Source: Cylindrodendrum hubeiense (taxonomy: Eukaryota; Ascomycota; Sordariomycetes; Hypocreales; Nectriaceae). Taken from it: a stretch of 40,043 nucleotides of DNA. Numbering within the stretch: position 1 is the first letter of the stretch; the number at the start of each line of letters is the position of its first letter. Position numbers and translations under genes: made by a program. The stretch covers positions 1-40,043 of the forward strand of contig JAANBB010000375.1 of NCBI GenBank assembly GCA_014621425.1, written 5' to 3'. Shown here piece after piece: positions 1 to 11,700 of the stretch. A model generated the notes under the pieces. It worked only from the letters and a program-made list of their open reading frames with translations, made no database searches and was not told the DNA's origin.

Positions 1-460
1 CCATATGTCCTGCAGATCCTCGATACCGGCCGGGGTTGCGAGGCGGGCGGTGTCGCGGCCGTCGGAGACGAGCTCCTCGACGTCGGGCTCGAGCTTCTTG
101 CGGAGGAGTTGTGTCAGGACATTCTCCTGCGTGCGGCCGGGGTAGTTGGTCGAGGGATGGATGGCCATGCGAGTTAGGATGTCCGAGTTCTCGCTCAGGC
201 TGTCGAGGACGGTCTGAAGGTTGCGCTGGAGGATCTGGGCCGAGGCCTGTAGGGAGGATCTGTAGTTGCGGTGAAGGTCAGTAACCTGCGAAACGCTGCT
301 TCGGAACGGTAAGACCCGGAAAGACGTACGGAGGCGGTAGGGGGTTGCTCTTGATAAGGTCCATTTTCAAGCTCTGGATGCTGCTCGACAGCTGCGCCAG
401 CCTGCTCAGCGTCTGCTCGAGCGCCTTGAGCTCATCGTCATCCAGCCCAAGAGTAGCCAT
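1..460 (-). CDS. MED8: Mediator complex subunit 8 (MED8), N-terminal part, cut by window edge
   Basis: MED8 is a head-module subunit of Mediator, the nuclear co-activator that links transcription factors to RNA polymerase II. Two exons are visible: 460-330 and 259-1, separated by a 70-nt intron (329-260, GTACGT...CTACAG). Joined, they give 130 residues with no stop. The start MATLGLDDDELKALEQ, the PLPPP-SSLQASAQIL junction, the NLQTVL helix and a stretch around HPSTNYPGRTQENVL are the pattern of fungal MED8: an N-terminal helical bundle followed by the proline-bounded loop. The C-terminal half, including the part expected to contact the MED18/MED20 pair, lies beyond position 1. The ATG at 460 is the first in frame and the conserved helix begins directly after it. 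Identity rests on recalled family pattern. Confidence 0.88.
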
Positions 461-770
461 GGTGATGACTGAAACACAACCACAGGCTCAGACGAGTCCC
501 TCCCTGTAGCACCCCGGGCGTTGCGCAGTGCGATGGCCTCCCAATGGTCCACGGCGCAAGCAGCAAAGAAGGGAACGAAGCAGGGCTAGTCGCGTCGGGG
601 CAGAAATGACGAGGAGAGGGTGTAGGCGACACACCTTGCACGAGCGCGGGGCTGCTTTCACTGGGCTGGCCAACAAGGTGGGGCAGTCTCTGCGCAGAGG
701 TCGGCCAGTGTGCCGAGGGGGATAGACGCACTGTGCTGGCTTGCCATGCACTGTACGAATACTTTGGACG

Positions 771-786
771 GGGAGTACGTACTCCC
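771..786. repeat. Perfect 16-bp palindrome in the MED8 upstream region
   Basis: The sequence gggagtacgtactccc reads the same on both strands. It sits about 310 bp upstream of the MED8 start codon. Related GGAGTAC/GTACTCC words recur at 21167-21178 and 21653-21664. A palindromic factor-binding site is possible, but nothing else in the sequence tests this. Confidence 0.5.
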
Positions 787-950
787 GGACCGCAAGAATT
801 CATGCTTCACTGGCCTCCAGCATTGCGAGTGGACTGATGGTACCTTAGTTGATCAATCAAGCTGATGTTTCATCTTGGGTCCCTTGGGTCCCTTGTGTTC
901 CGCGCTCTGTCACCGCCGGTCTTCGTAATTCGATACCCAAGCACTGGATA

Positions 951-977
951 AACTCCCCGAACTCCCCGAACTCCCCG
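951..977. repeat. Three tandem copies of a 9-nt unit
   Basis: The unit aactccccg is repeated exactly three times in non-coding DNA upstream of MED8. A similar 9-nt duplication (cttgggtcc, twice) lies at 874-891. These look like replication-slippage minisatellites with no evident function. Confidence 0.6.
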
Positions 978-2022
978 CTGGGGATCATGCCATGCGAACA
1001 TACTACGTACATACCTACACGTAGTAACCCAACGCCCTCCCCACAAGCTCTCATCCGCCCACCCCAGGATCCATTCAACATATGGCGTGGTCCAGTCGCG
1101 AGCAAAGGAGGCTCTGTTGCTCTACGTAGTAGGATTCTGCAGCCCTTCCGTAGCCCGCCGCTAGAACGCCTGGGCCCTGCATCCCACCCCCAGATCCATG
1201 GCTTTCCCATCTCCATCCACTCCCCCAGATCTCAAACCCACGCACGTCATTGCTCGCCCCCTCCCTCCCCTCAAAACGACATTGACGCCAAAATCGCACA
1301 ATCGATGAGCCAGGCCTTACCCCGATCTCCGCCCCTTTCTCATGCCAGAATTAGAGGCAAATCGAGCGAACGGTCCGTGACACGCGCCCGCCCGATCGGC
1401 AGCGACGGTACAGATCCCATGCTCCCGATGATCCGGGGAGTCAGCTCCGCTGCGGCGGCGAGCGGCGAGCCGCGGCGGCAGTCACAGGCCTGCTCCCATT
1501 ATCCCTTGCTCCCGGCGCATTCTCACCGCTCTTCCCCCCTGTTTAGATTGTTGAATACGTGGACCGTACGTGCTCTCATTTCAATCATGACGACCATGGG
1601 GAAGATAGCCGCGCCATCAGGTGTATGAACAATCTGCTGTGTCTCGCGTAGAATAGTCCTCGTTATGTATCGCACACAAGGGCGAAGTTAAAGTGCTCTT
1701 CGTGCCATGTATTTGTAATCTGTGGACTCATCATCATACCGTCATGCCTCATATTTGATGTGTCATTCTCATTTCATTCTTATTGTAATCATTTCAAAAT
1801 ATCTAACACGCTTTTCACTAAACCAATCTCCCGCTGCAAGATTTCAAATGCTAAGCTTTGCAAGCAAACATAACCAAGCAAGGCTCGCTTCAAAGATATC
1901 CCAGGCTGTGCATTGCGAACACCACAAGGCAATCGCTAAAACAACATTCATCGTAAAGTCTCCCTTGTCTCTCGCATTGACCGTCCCGCCCGTCCGGGTC
2001 AACACCCTAGTCACCGCCCTCC

Positions 2023-3785
2023 TTAATTACGCGTCGACGAAACTGCATTGCTCTCGTAGCCGTTGGCGTCAACGATGGGGAACCGAGCACGGCGCTCAAG
2101 GTCGTCGAGGTCCATGTAGGAGCGGATGTACCTGTGCGAGCACATGTTAGCACGTCTTGCACTTTGCCGGTGATGCAATCTCAATGTGGCTTGGGGGGTG
2201 CGATATCGGGGGTGGGAGTAAGATAATGGGTGGGTTTGACTCACTTCCTTCGGCCATCATCGATAGGGTCATGGTCCCAGCTGGTGAATTCACCCGCTTT
2301 GAGCGCATCCCACACGACTCGACGGGAGCGCTGCGACGCAAACACCTTGTTCGTAATGTCCTCAAAGTCCCACTTGGCATTGGCCTCAGCCTCGAAATTC
2401 TCAAACGTCTCCTTGGCCTCCTCCTCTTCGGGGGTTTGAGGGGCGATCTTCTTGAAGCGGGCCAAGTTGTCCAGCTCCTTGGGATCCCGCTCCAGGTTGT
2501 AAAGCTGGGGCTCATCAGCGGGGCAAGTGATGTACTTCCACGCACCCCGGCGGATCATCATCATGGGGCGAACGGTACCCTCGCCCGTGTACTCGGCAAA
2601 GACTGTGTCGTGGCCCTCGCGGCCCTCAAGGTGGGGCAGCATGCTGATACCGTCCATGGGCAAGTATGGCGCTGGCTTGGTACCGACGAGGTCGCAGATG
2701 GTGGGGAGGAGATCGAGAGTCGACACGCTCTGGGTGACACGGTGAGGCGTGAATCGCTGGGGGTAATTGACCAGCATGGGAACGCGGACAGATGACTCAA
2801 AGTAGCTCATCTTGTACCAAAGGTTGCGCTCGCCCAACATGTCTCCGTGGTCTCCACTGAAGATAATAATGGTGTTGTCCGCAAGGCCGGCATCCTCGAG
2901 CGTCTCCAGAAGTCTGCCAATGCAGTCATCGACGTAGCTGACCGAGCCGTAATAGGCACGCTTGGCCTGCTTAATCTGCTCATCAGTGAACTCCTGGTCC
3001 CAAAGGTCGCAGACCTTGAGGAGTCGCTTGCTGTGAGCATCTTGGTCTTCTTTGGCGATGCGGACTTCGGGCAGGTTGATATCGACGTCCTCATAGAGGT
3101 TCCAGAACTTCTTGGTGATGGTGTAGGGATCGTGGGGGTGAGTAAGGGAGACGGTCAAGCAGAAGGGGCGCTTGTTGGGGCCTTCACGGACATGGTCCCA
3201 CATATACTGGGTGCTCTTGAACATGACTTCCTCATCGTAATCGAGCTGATTGCTTCGTCCGCAAGGACCAGCCTGGAGAATAGAGCTGGCGTTGTGGTAC
3301 CATTCGAGGCGGGTATCAGGCTCATCCCAGTTGACAGCCCAGCCAAAGTCACCAGGGTAAATGTCGCTGGTCAGGCGCTGCTCATAACCGTGGAGTTGGT
3401 CACCGATGAAGTGCATCTTACCGGCGAGGGCAGTGTGATAGCCCTTGGAGCGAAGGTAGTGTGCATAAGTGGGCACATCAGAGCCGATCTGGGCGGCGTT
3501 ATCGAAGGCACCAATCTTCATGGGTAGGAGACCGCTAATCAAGCTCATGCGCGAGGGGGCGCAGAGAGGAGAGGGGCAGTAGGCGGAGTCAAACTGGACT
3601 GAGGTAGAGGCCAGACGGTCGAGGTTGGGAGTTTTGATCTGGGAGTTGGGGTTGTACATCTTCAGCTGGGGAGCGGCCAGTTGGTCTGCCATGATGAAAA
3701 GGATGTTGGGCTGGGAGCCATTGGGGGCAGGGCTGGGCGTGTCCGCGCCGGCGGAGGGAGGAAGGGAGTTGAGATCGGGCGCCAT
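2023..3785 (-). CDS. Choline-sulfatase-type sulfatase
   Basis: Predicted to hydrolyse choline-O-sulfate to choline and sulfate, a fungal sulfur-store and osmolyte salvage reaction. Two exons (3785-2245, 2131-2023) flank a 113-nt intron (2244-2132, GTGAGT...GCACAG) and give 549 residues. The fold begins at PNILFIMADQ (about residue 27; D34/Q35 are likely metal ligands). The sulfatase signature CAPSR is at 75-79, with C75 the expected formylglycine precursor. A second metal-site motif SGDHGDMLGERNLW lies near residue 310. The last 60 residues (VVWDALKAGEFTSWDHDP, then after the intron YMDLDDLERRARFP) match the choline-sulfatase C-terminal domain, which favours this over a generic arylsulfatase. 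Without splicing the protein would end prematurely at DDGRRK. No signal peptide is seen, so it is probably cytosolic. Substrate is inferred from family. Confidence 0.9.
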
Positions 3786-4889
3786 TTTGACTGGGAGAGA
3801 TGAGCCGTCTCCTTAGGATTGTTTTCGTGAAGTGTTGTAATTTTCCCCTTTGGTGTATCGGGGTGGTAGTGATGGAGCGTGCGGTTGTGTGTGTAAGTTG
3901 TGGTGGGGCGGTCGTGTGTTATTGGGTATCAAGCGTCGCTTGTTCTCTGATTTGGACAATGGACAATGGGTGGGAGATGAAGAGGAAAAGGTGTGAATAT
4001 GAGTGAGACTTGGAGGGAGGTTAAGTTGAGGCGAGTCAGGAATAGAAGCGGGAGGGGAGAGCCGGGTAATAAATGGATGGCGCAACACGAGGCTAGCTCA
4101 GGGTGTGGGCGAGGTCGGTGTGGGCAAAAGGCGGAAAGATGATCTAACGCCAGTCAAGCTTCTACGCGTCTCTCGGGCGGAGTGCGATTAGCCTGTTTCC
4201 ACCTTTGATCTGGATGACGGTCGCCACCGAGACAAGGGGTTGAGATAGTGTGGACCGAGTTGACGAGTGAGTTCGCCGGGTGCTCGCGGACAGGACGTGC
4301 GGCTGGCACTGTACGGCACTGCTGCACTGTATGGTACGAGCACAAGCACAGCGAAGACGGAGCAACAGGAGCAAAAATTATCTGTCTGTTGATAGGGTAG
4401 AGCGTAGCAAGTAGCAGGACGCAGGACGCGGAAATGCAGGGGAATGGAGACGGGATTGGCGTTGGGATCTGGGGTTGGAGGGGTTGGAGGGGCGTGCCTG
4501 AAGTGGACGGTGCTTTGTGGGTTGAGTTGCGTGCGCAAGTGCGTAAGAGCGGCCGCGTGGAGAGCTTGAATTGGAGACGAGATGTCGAAAGGATCTAGGG
4601 GCAGTTTCCGGGGTGGTAGAGACGAGACAAGAATTCCCCGACAAGAAACCGAAAGAGGAAGTCAAACGGTGATGTGATTGACGCCACAAGTTTTGCAATG
4701 GGGAACGAGGGGACGGGAACGACGGCGCCTTTTATGTTTTGCTCGACGGGACGGGACTCTAGTGACAGGAGCACAAAGGACGGCTAGCGTAGGAGGACTG
4801 GGGCATGTTGCTTAGGGTTGGGTGCCTTGTCTTGTCAGATGGAGCTCACAAGTCGAGCCGAGGGCCCAAGAGGCAGAGGGAGGCCGTAG

Positions 4890-4907
4890 GTGTGTGTGTG
4901 TGTGTGT
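4890..4907. repeat. (GT)9 microsatellite
   Basis: Nine GT dinucleotides in a row in non-coding DNA. This is a simple-sequence repeat with slippage potential and no other feature attached. Confidence 0.8.
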
Positions 4908-5737
4908 GGGCGTGCGGATGGCGGTAGATACGCAAAAGCCGAGGACAGCAGATGCAATAAGCGCGAAATGTCTCCATGTCGCCATGGTGCATATCTGGGC
5001 GGTGCATGGGAGGGCGAGAAAGAGGTCACGAGAGCCGCGGGAGCTACGCAAATCATTCTGCAACCAGCGTCCGTGGGCTCGTCGTCCGTGGGTTTGTCTT
5101 GTCCAGCACGCGTCACATGGGAGTCTCCTCCAACCATGATCCCTGGGATATCAAAGGGTGTGCAGTACCCGGTTCACCCAGATGCCGACGCAAGATTATC
5201 GCCGGCTGCACACAGGCAAGAGGGACTGGAGGCGGACTTGTTGGGCGGCGGCGGCGGTGTGAAGATACGCGATCCTGCCCGACTAATAAGACCGGGTCAG
5301 ACTCGACGTCACACTAGACGACGCACTAGACGTCGGCAGAAAACCCGCCACATGGAGCCGGGGAGGGATGAAGATGCAAAGACCCGATGCGGTGCGGTGC
5401 AAGGGTTCAAGGCTTAGCAACTACTCGATTCGGTGCTAGACAGCCTGCGGTTGGTCAATTGCGCCTTCCACCCCGGGGCCACTGGGAGGCGCACACACAC
5501 GCGCTCCTTCCACCCACTCAGGCCTTCTGAACCATCCAGGCCCTCTGTGCTCCGTCATCCCTCATCATAGGCAATCAGCCACTCACAAGCCAACAGCCCG
5601 AAGGAGGGGGACTTGTCACTAGTTAATAAACCCCGAATTATTCCCCCCCTCACAAGCTTCAACCTCCATCCATCCATCACATACGGATACGCGTTGGAGG
5701 ATACTTCCCGGCTATCATATCATCAGCAGCCATGCCT

Positions 5738-5802
5738 CACCACCACATCCACCACGTCCACCACGTCCACCACAACAACCACAACCACCACCACAACCAC
5801 GA
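5738..5802. repeat. CCA/CAC-rich simple repeat
   Basis: Imperfect trinucleotide tract made of CCA, CAC and CAA units (ccaccacgtccaccacgtcc and variants). In one frame it reads as a poly-Thr run and in another as His/Pro, but neither belongs to a credible gene. Confidence 0.7.
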
Positions 5803-6301
5803 AACCATGACACCGCGGCGCCACAAAACAACCACCGCAGTGCAGTAGATATCGCTCGGGTCGCTGCCAATTAGAACCCCCCCTCCAGAGCGGCCAATGC
5901 CATGGGCTTCAATTCGATTCCACACAGTGGACACCCATCACCTTTACCAGGGGCTTCTTTTCCCCATGGACTCTCCTGCAAAGAAGCGGGCTGCAAGGAG
6001 TGGGAAAAGAGCCCCGTCCCCACATGCAACTGTCGAAGGTTCCATGTGCCGTATCCCAGGCTGCAATTGTTCCCGGCCAGTCTTTGTCCTCGTACCTGCA
6101 AATCGCACCAACTCATGCATTCCTGCCTTAGCGAGTGTGGGTAGTTGGGTACATGGATATGCGCACGGTGTCGTGTGCGCGCACTCGGCCGCAAAGCCAT
6201 GGGTCCCAGGTCCCTGCAACGTCTCTCTGCCTGCACCCTTATCCGCACATCTCTTGGTTCCATCTCGCTCCGTCTCGTCTGGAGAAAACCTCAACCTCAA
6301 A

Positions 6302-6399
6302 TAATTGTCTATACGGTGCGTACACCGTCTATTCCCACTGTCAGATGCCACATACCGCCGCCCATCTGCGACAGTCCCCTCGCACTGTATAGACAATTA
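6302..6399. repeat. Nested inverted repeat (long imperfect hairpin)
   Basis: The outer arms are 6302-6320 (taattgtctatacggtgcg) and 6381-6399, whose reverse complement differs at one of 19 positions. Inside them is a second pair: actgtcagatg at 6337-6347 against catctgcgacagt at 6363-6375, pairing apart from a 2-nt bulge. A small hairpin cggtg-cgta-caccg lies at 6314-6327, overlapping the left arm. The whole block could fold as a roughly 98-nt stem-loop RNA, or be a relic of a small inverted-repeat element. No flanking target-site duplication is obvious. Confidence 0.6.
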
Positions 6400-7343
6400 C
6401 TCGTGCCCTCACTTCTTGAACGGCGCTCAACAGCTCCACCAGTGTGACAATCTACTGCACTCATCCTTCATCCAGACGCTCCTCAGCCGTCCGCCACGCC
6501 ATCTCTTGCCAATTTCCTCTTTCCTCGTCGCTCCCTTCGGCATCGGGCTTTGGCCATTTGGGTCCCGTGGTCTCTCGTTATCTGCAACTTGCGTCCCGTC
6601 GGTCTTGGACTTCCCTCTCCGAGGCACTCTCTGAGGCAGTGATCACCAATCTCAGCACACAATCTTCGCAATTCTCATCCACCTACTCCCTCCGGGCACA
6701 GTTTCCGAACCGCTGCTTTCCGGCTCCCTCCACAAACCCAACATGACTTTATCCAGAACACCCACACCGTCGCTCCTTCGCTCTCCCTCGCTTTTCTGCC
6801 TCTAGCGCAAACGCACGCCCAAGACCCCTACTCCGTTGCCTACCTAGTGTAATAACGCCTTGTCAGCAGCCAATGATGCAATCCGGGGTCGCCAAACCTT
6901 GCGCGGCAACCCAGGCGTGCGAATTCCACGACCGATGATTCCAGCCGGAGGCGATCACAGCGAAATCCAACAATCACCCCTTCCGAACCGCCGATGTCGA
7001 CATCGAACATCGCCCCATTCTTGCCATTCTTTCCATGCTACGTCCGCATTCGCTCCGGACCTCCCGGCCGCATTTCTCATCCGTCTGCCTTGGCATTCCA
7101 TGCCGATTCTTGAAATCCCGGGCCGGGCCCCATTCACAACCAGTCCGGACTTTGGAGACATGATCATGACCTGTCCCGACTCCCGGCCCGCTGGTGGTTA
7201 TCAACCCGCGCCCGCCACCCCCCTAAGCCCGCAACAAAAGCCTCCTTAGTTGCACAGGATGAGAGCGACTCATCACCCGCCACGCGTTCGACGATTACGT
7301 TCGTGTCGCATTCACGCGAGGCCTGCATGATCCATGTGCCAGA

Positions 7344-7371
7344 TGACTGAATGACTGAGTGACTGATTGAC
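7344..7371. repeat. 8-nt tandem repeat (TGACTGAN)
   Basis: Three 8-nt units tgactgaa, tgactgag and tgactgat followed by a partial tgac. Non-coding. The units resemble but do not match the TGACTCA bZIP core, so no regulatory claim is made. Confidence 0.6.
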
Positions 7372-8704
7372 TTTGCCATTTTCAAGCCTCGCGAAATCAC
7401 CACCATCCACAAGTGTCTGTAGCACCAGCCCCTACGTAGCACCGGTGCTGTCGCCACTAGTCCTTCGCAACTGGCGCATCTCAGGGAAACAAGCCCACGA
7501 GCATTACAAACCTAAACGTCCACGCGTCTAAGAGACATGCTCTTCGGCCGCCCTCATCCATTCTCACATCTCCTCAACCCATCCAAGCAAATTACTCATC
7601 GCCACATCCGGCACCGAGGTCGCTTTTTCTCTTATCTATACTTGGATCTCCTCCGCAATTTACGTGACTAAGTTCACCACCGCCAACGGCCACGCCGACA
7701 GGCCTAGACCTGGTCCCCTATCACGCGACACTCCGAGCAGCGCGAACCTGAGCCAGCCCACTTGCGTCCTTTTCGCTCGTCTTCCCTTGCTCTGTGCTGC
7801 TGCAACCTCTCAGTAATCCTTGCTTGCTGCGTCTTTCGGTACCGCTCCGTTGCTCCGTTGCATCTTCTCCCAATATGCAATACCAAGATTGCGCTGCCTC
7901 GCTTGCCGGACCCTCGTCGCTCTGCCTCAAATTCTGCATGCACGAGACTTTTCCTCTATCACTTGGCCTCGGACCCTCGTCCGTGGTCGCCGACAGCTTT
8001 AGCGTCTGCGCTGGGCTTCCGCAACTAACTCACTAGCCGGCCAATCACCGCTTAGCTGACCCGACAGCCGGCCACCGACAACCTATGTCCGCTGACTGGC
8101 TCGCGGCCGCAACTCCCAAGACTCTTGTGACAACTCCAAAGGACACGCCGTCGTTAACAGGTGTATTTTCCTAACATTCACAGAGGAGAGGAGAGAGGAA
8201 ATTTCACAAATCATAATAGAGGTGCTGTCGTCCTACATTATGCCAATCAAAAGCGATATCCTGGGAATCCCTTCTCCATCGTCACCGAAAGCAAGACATG
8301 AACCAGTATCCCATGCTCCAATCCATCCGTCAATCCCTTGAAGCCCTAAAGTCCCCTTCGCCCTCCTAAAGAGTTCCCAAAACTTGATGTCGTGAGTTTG
8401 TATCATGCGCGTTATACACCCGTCTGCCCTGCCCGTCCCTTCTTTTCATCCAACACAAAGCAGCCTGAAAACACCTGATTGCGCCGCGAAGCCCACCGCG
8501 CCAGACGCAATGCTTTGTCAATCTCATATCCTTCCCTCTCCTCTGATTTTCATTTCATGCCGCTAATAATCCTGCCGTCGGCGCCACACGCGGCCTAATT
8601 ACGCCCGAGCCGTCGGTATGGCCCCCACCAGGGGGACCGGCGCGGGTGGTGGACATTTCGTCCTTGGCAGTTAGAGGTGTTGTTGCTGGTGTTCCTCTTT
8701 CTCC

Positions 8705-11700
8705 TCACTGGGTCCGGTAGAACTTCTTGTACAACAAGTGCAGCAGCAAGTTGACGTTGAGCTTGAGGTTGCCCTCAAACAAGTTCATGAACTGGTGTGC
8801 TTCGAATTGCGCCTGCAGCAGATCCTCGATGGGTACCGACGCGCTGGCACCGGGGATCTGGATGTGACCGCGAGAGCCCTCGAGACTGAAGACACCCACC
8901 TCGTCGCAAGAGATGGTCAGGTTGATCTTGTCCAGGTCACGCTCGCCGACGCCCGTCCATGTTACCAGAACACCCTTCTCCGATAGTGACCGCGCGCTGT
9001 ACTTGAAGCTGCCGAACTTGGGCACCCGGCCACTGCGCTCCAGTTCACGCTGATGGTTGTACTGCTTCGTGAAAGGCATCAAGAAGCGCTTCTTTCTACA
9101 AGGGGTATTAGCTATCAACAAATCAAATCATTCAACTGGGAAACCTAGACTTACCCCTTCTTGTTCTGCAACGTCCCCATCGCCTGCTCGATGTAGTCGT
9201 CGTAGCTCTTGCGTTGCTGCTCCAAGTACTTTGCCTTCTCGTGCAAGTTGCCCAAGGTCAGGCGGACGCCCTCGACTTCGCGCTGGCGCTGGACACGACG
9301 ACGGCTCTTGGTCCGAATGTCAAGGGCGATGGCATTGAGGACATCCTGGAAGTGGTTGTGCTTCGATATGCGACCCATATGCTCCAGGTGCATCACGTTC
9401 TCGAGCGCCGTTCGCTTGAGATCGTGATAGGACATGCGCGTCACATCAATCATGTTGGCGTCTGAGTAGGCACCACGAGTCCTGCTGCCCGCTGCAAAAT
9501 CCTCACGCAACAGCGAATCCCACTTGAGCTCATCTTCGGCAGTGATGGGCTTGACGAGAATCTCCATAAGGTTGGCGCCCGTCTGAACGCGGATGATATA
9601 CAGAACGCATCGCTTCGTCTCCATGAAGAGAGTCTTGACCTCAGCCTCGGGGTCATCGACGTCGTGCAGCTTGGGAGTGAGGAACATTTGGATGTCTGAT
9701 GAGCCCGCTGCGTTCATCTCGTTCTCGTTGTTCTTCGCACTGCCCAGGTCGTGCAGGATCTCCCGCAGGACATCGTCGCGGCTAGGGCAAATAGATTGAA
9801 CCTCCGCCGCAACGAGATTATGAATGGCAAAGACATCCGTCATCTTGATATACAGAGTTGGTTTGTTCTTGGCGTAGAGGTCGTTGAACTCATCGATATC
9901 AAACGTCTGCTCGGCATCCTGTACCGTGATCAGTTCGCTCGTGATCTGATTCAATCGATCAATTGACTCGGCGACAAAGGCGTTGAGAGGCTGGAGATAG
10001 ATGTTCTCGCCACCGAATGGACGACCGGAGGCGATCTGGCTGATGACCTTGGCGACTTCACTCAAGTTCCTCTTTTGTAGAGGGCTCAACACCCTTTCGA
10101 TCACACCGAAATTCTCAGGGCTGGTCACAACAGGTTGGAGATAGAACCGCCATACCCAGTTGGAGACAATCTGCAGTAGGTTCTCAGGGGGGTCTCGCTT
10201 AAACTGCTGGCGCAAGCCTTCGAAGATCTGGCGGGACATAAATCGAAGCCCAAAAGGCATCCTGTGCAACTGATCCTCCAAGGCGATGAAGAACTGGTCA
10301 CAGATTTCTCGCAGGTCCCGAAGATGGTCGATGAACAATCGTCGAGTCTCGGGATCGCGGATAGCAATTTCTCGGGGCACATCCGGCGGTCTCCGGTCAG
10401 GATCGCCAGTTCGGAGCTCCTCATTGTTGATAGCCGATTTGTAAATCTGCATAGGGTCGCTCTCGAGGTCAAGTGCAGGATCCTCGACAATGTTGTCTCG
10501 GATCAGAGGTCCCAGAACTTCTCGGAGGTACTTGCGGTCACGCGGTGAGCGGGTATAGTTGGTTAGCAGCTTAGACCAGAAGAAGTTTCCTCGGAGGAAG
10601 TCCTGGGCAACCCTGGCGCCTGCAATCTCCTCCTTGATCGATCGGGCGATCAACTTGAGCAAGTAGTACTCTTCTCGTCTCTTCTGGGCATAACCAAACA
10701 GACTCATCATTAGAAGCTCAACCCGCTTGCACTCATTCTCGGCAGTGCCTTGCTCGCGGATGCGTCGGAAGAGTCGGGCAAGATATTGGGGTTGGGTCTG
10801 GAGGTTGAAGAAGAGCTGCTGGTACGACTCCAGCTTCTTCCTTGAACCCTTGTTCAGCGCCTTCAGATCAAACTGGTTGGCGGAGTTCATAGAGCTGTTG
10901 GCCAGGAAGCCCATAGAGTGGCCACCAAAGTTGTGCTGATGTCGAACAACTTCGTCTAGCGTAATCTTGTTCTTGACGAGTAGGGCGATCTTGATGTCGA
11001 GCTGATCAATATACTGCTCCAACATCTCGTTTTGTCGAACCTGTTGGACCACAGTCTTGCGCATGCGCTCGAATTCGATTTCTTCGTTGAAGTCGAAGTC
11101 GCTGTCGTTGAGCAAATGGACGAAGTTCTTGACGGCATTAACAGGGGGGTTCTTGCCGGTGGTCAAACTCTTGTAGGCTTCTCCTTGGACCTTGGCACGG
11201 ACGAAACTCTGGATCTTGACGACCTTCTGCATGTTCTCGTTAAAGAAGCGCTTCTTCTCTTCGAACCGAGCTCGCACGATGAATGCCTGGGCAGCAGCCT
11301 GGAAGTCAACAATAGACTCTTCCTCCTGTTCAAGCTCAGCCAAGAGGTCCTCAATTCTTGCTCGCTCCATCATGGCTCTAAGAATACTTTGTAGCTCGAT
11401 AATTTGGGGTGTGTGTGAGTCCAATTCGTCCAATAATGCGTCGTGTTGTTGTCGGTACAAGAATCCACGGATGTTGCCTTGAAGGGCGATGATCTCGGGT
11501 TCTTGCTGCTCAAGCTCTTGTTGGTCTGCAGCGATGCTCTGTCGCTCAAGCATACCCCTGATCATTGCTTGCAGGTCGATGACAGCAGGCTCATTTTCCT
11601 TTAGCTCATCCAACTGTCTCGTAACCTCTCTCCTAACAGCGGCCGCGCGAGCCATGGCCTGTATTTGACCGATTTCAGGCACATGCTTCTTCAGCTCAGT

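Larger units (their letters stand above)
461..2022. other. Intergenic region between MED8 and the sulfatase
   Basis: This stretch holds the MED8 promoter (right of 460) and the 3' flank of the sulfatase (left of 2023). An open frame of 259 codons at 849-1628 (plus) has proline/serine-rich, compositionally random translation, no recognisable domain and competing open frames on both strands, so I do not call it a gene. Visible small structures are a perfect 16-bp palindrome at 771-786, two direct copies of cttgggtcc at 874-891 and three tandem copies of aactccccg at 951-977. Several TACGTA-type words occur between 1000 and 1130. Confidence 0.6.
3786..8704. other. Long intergenic region upstream of the sulfatase and downstream of the IQGAP
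   Basis: About 4.9 kb without a protein gene I can support. The right end (roughly 8160-8704) is likely the 3' UTR and flank of the IQGAP gene, and the left end is the sulfatase promoter. Between them, open frames are short (under 180 codons), overlap on both strands and show no domain or convincing splice continuity. CT-rich tracts at about 6470-6830 and 7500-8000 look like fungal promoter or leader DNA, so an unannotated non-coding transcript is possible. Repeats inside are listed separately: (GT)n at 4890, a CCA-rich tract at 5738, a nested inverted repeat at 6302-6399 and an 8-nt tandem repeat at 7344. No tRNA T-loop/D-loop pair was found. Confidence 0.55.

Noticed and set aside
849..1628. 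259-codon open frame on the plus strand upstream of MED8
   Set aside because: It contains tandem slippage repeats and Pro/Ser-rich random composition. No domain, codon bias or splice continuity supports it.
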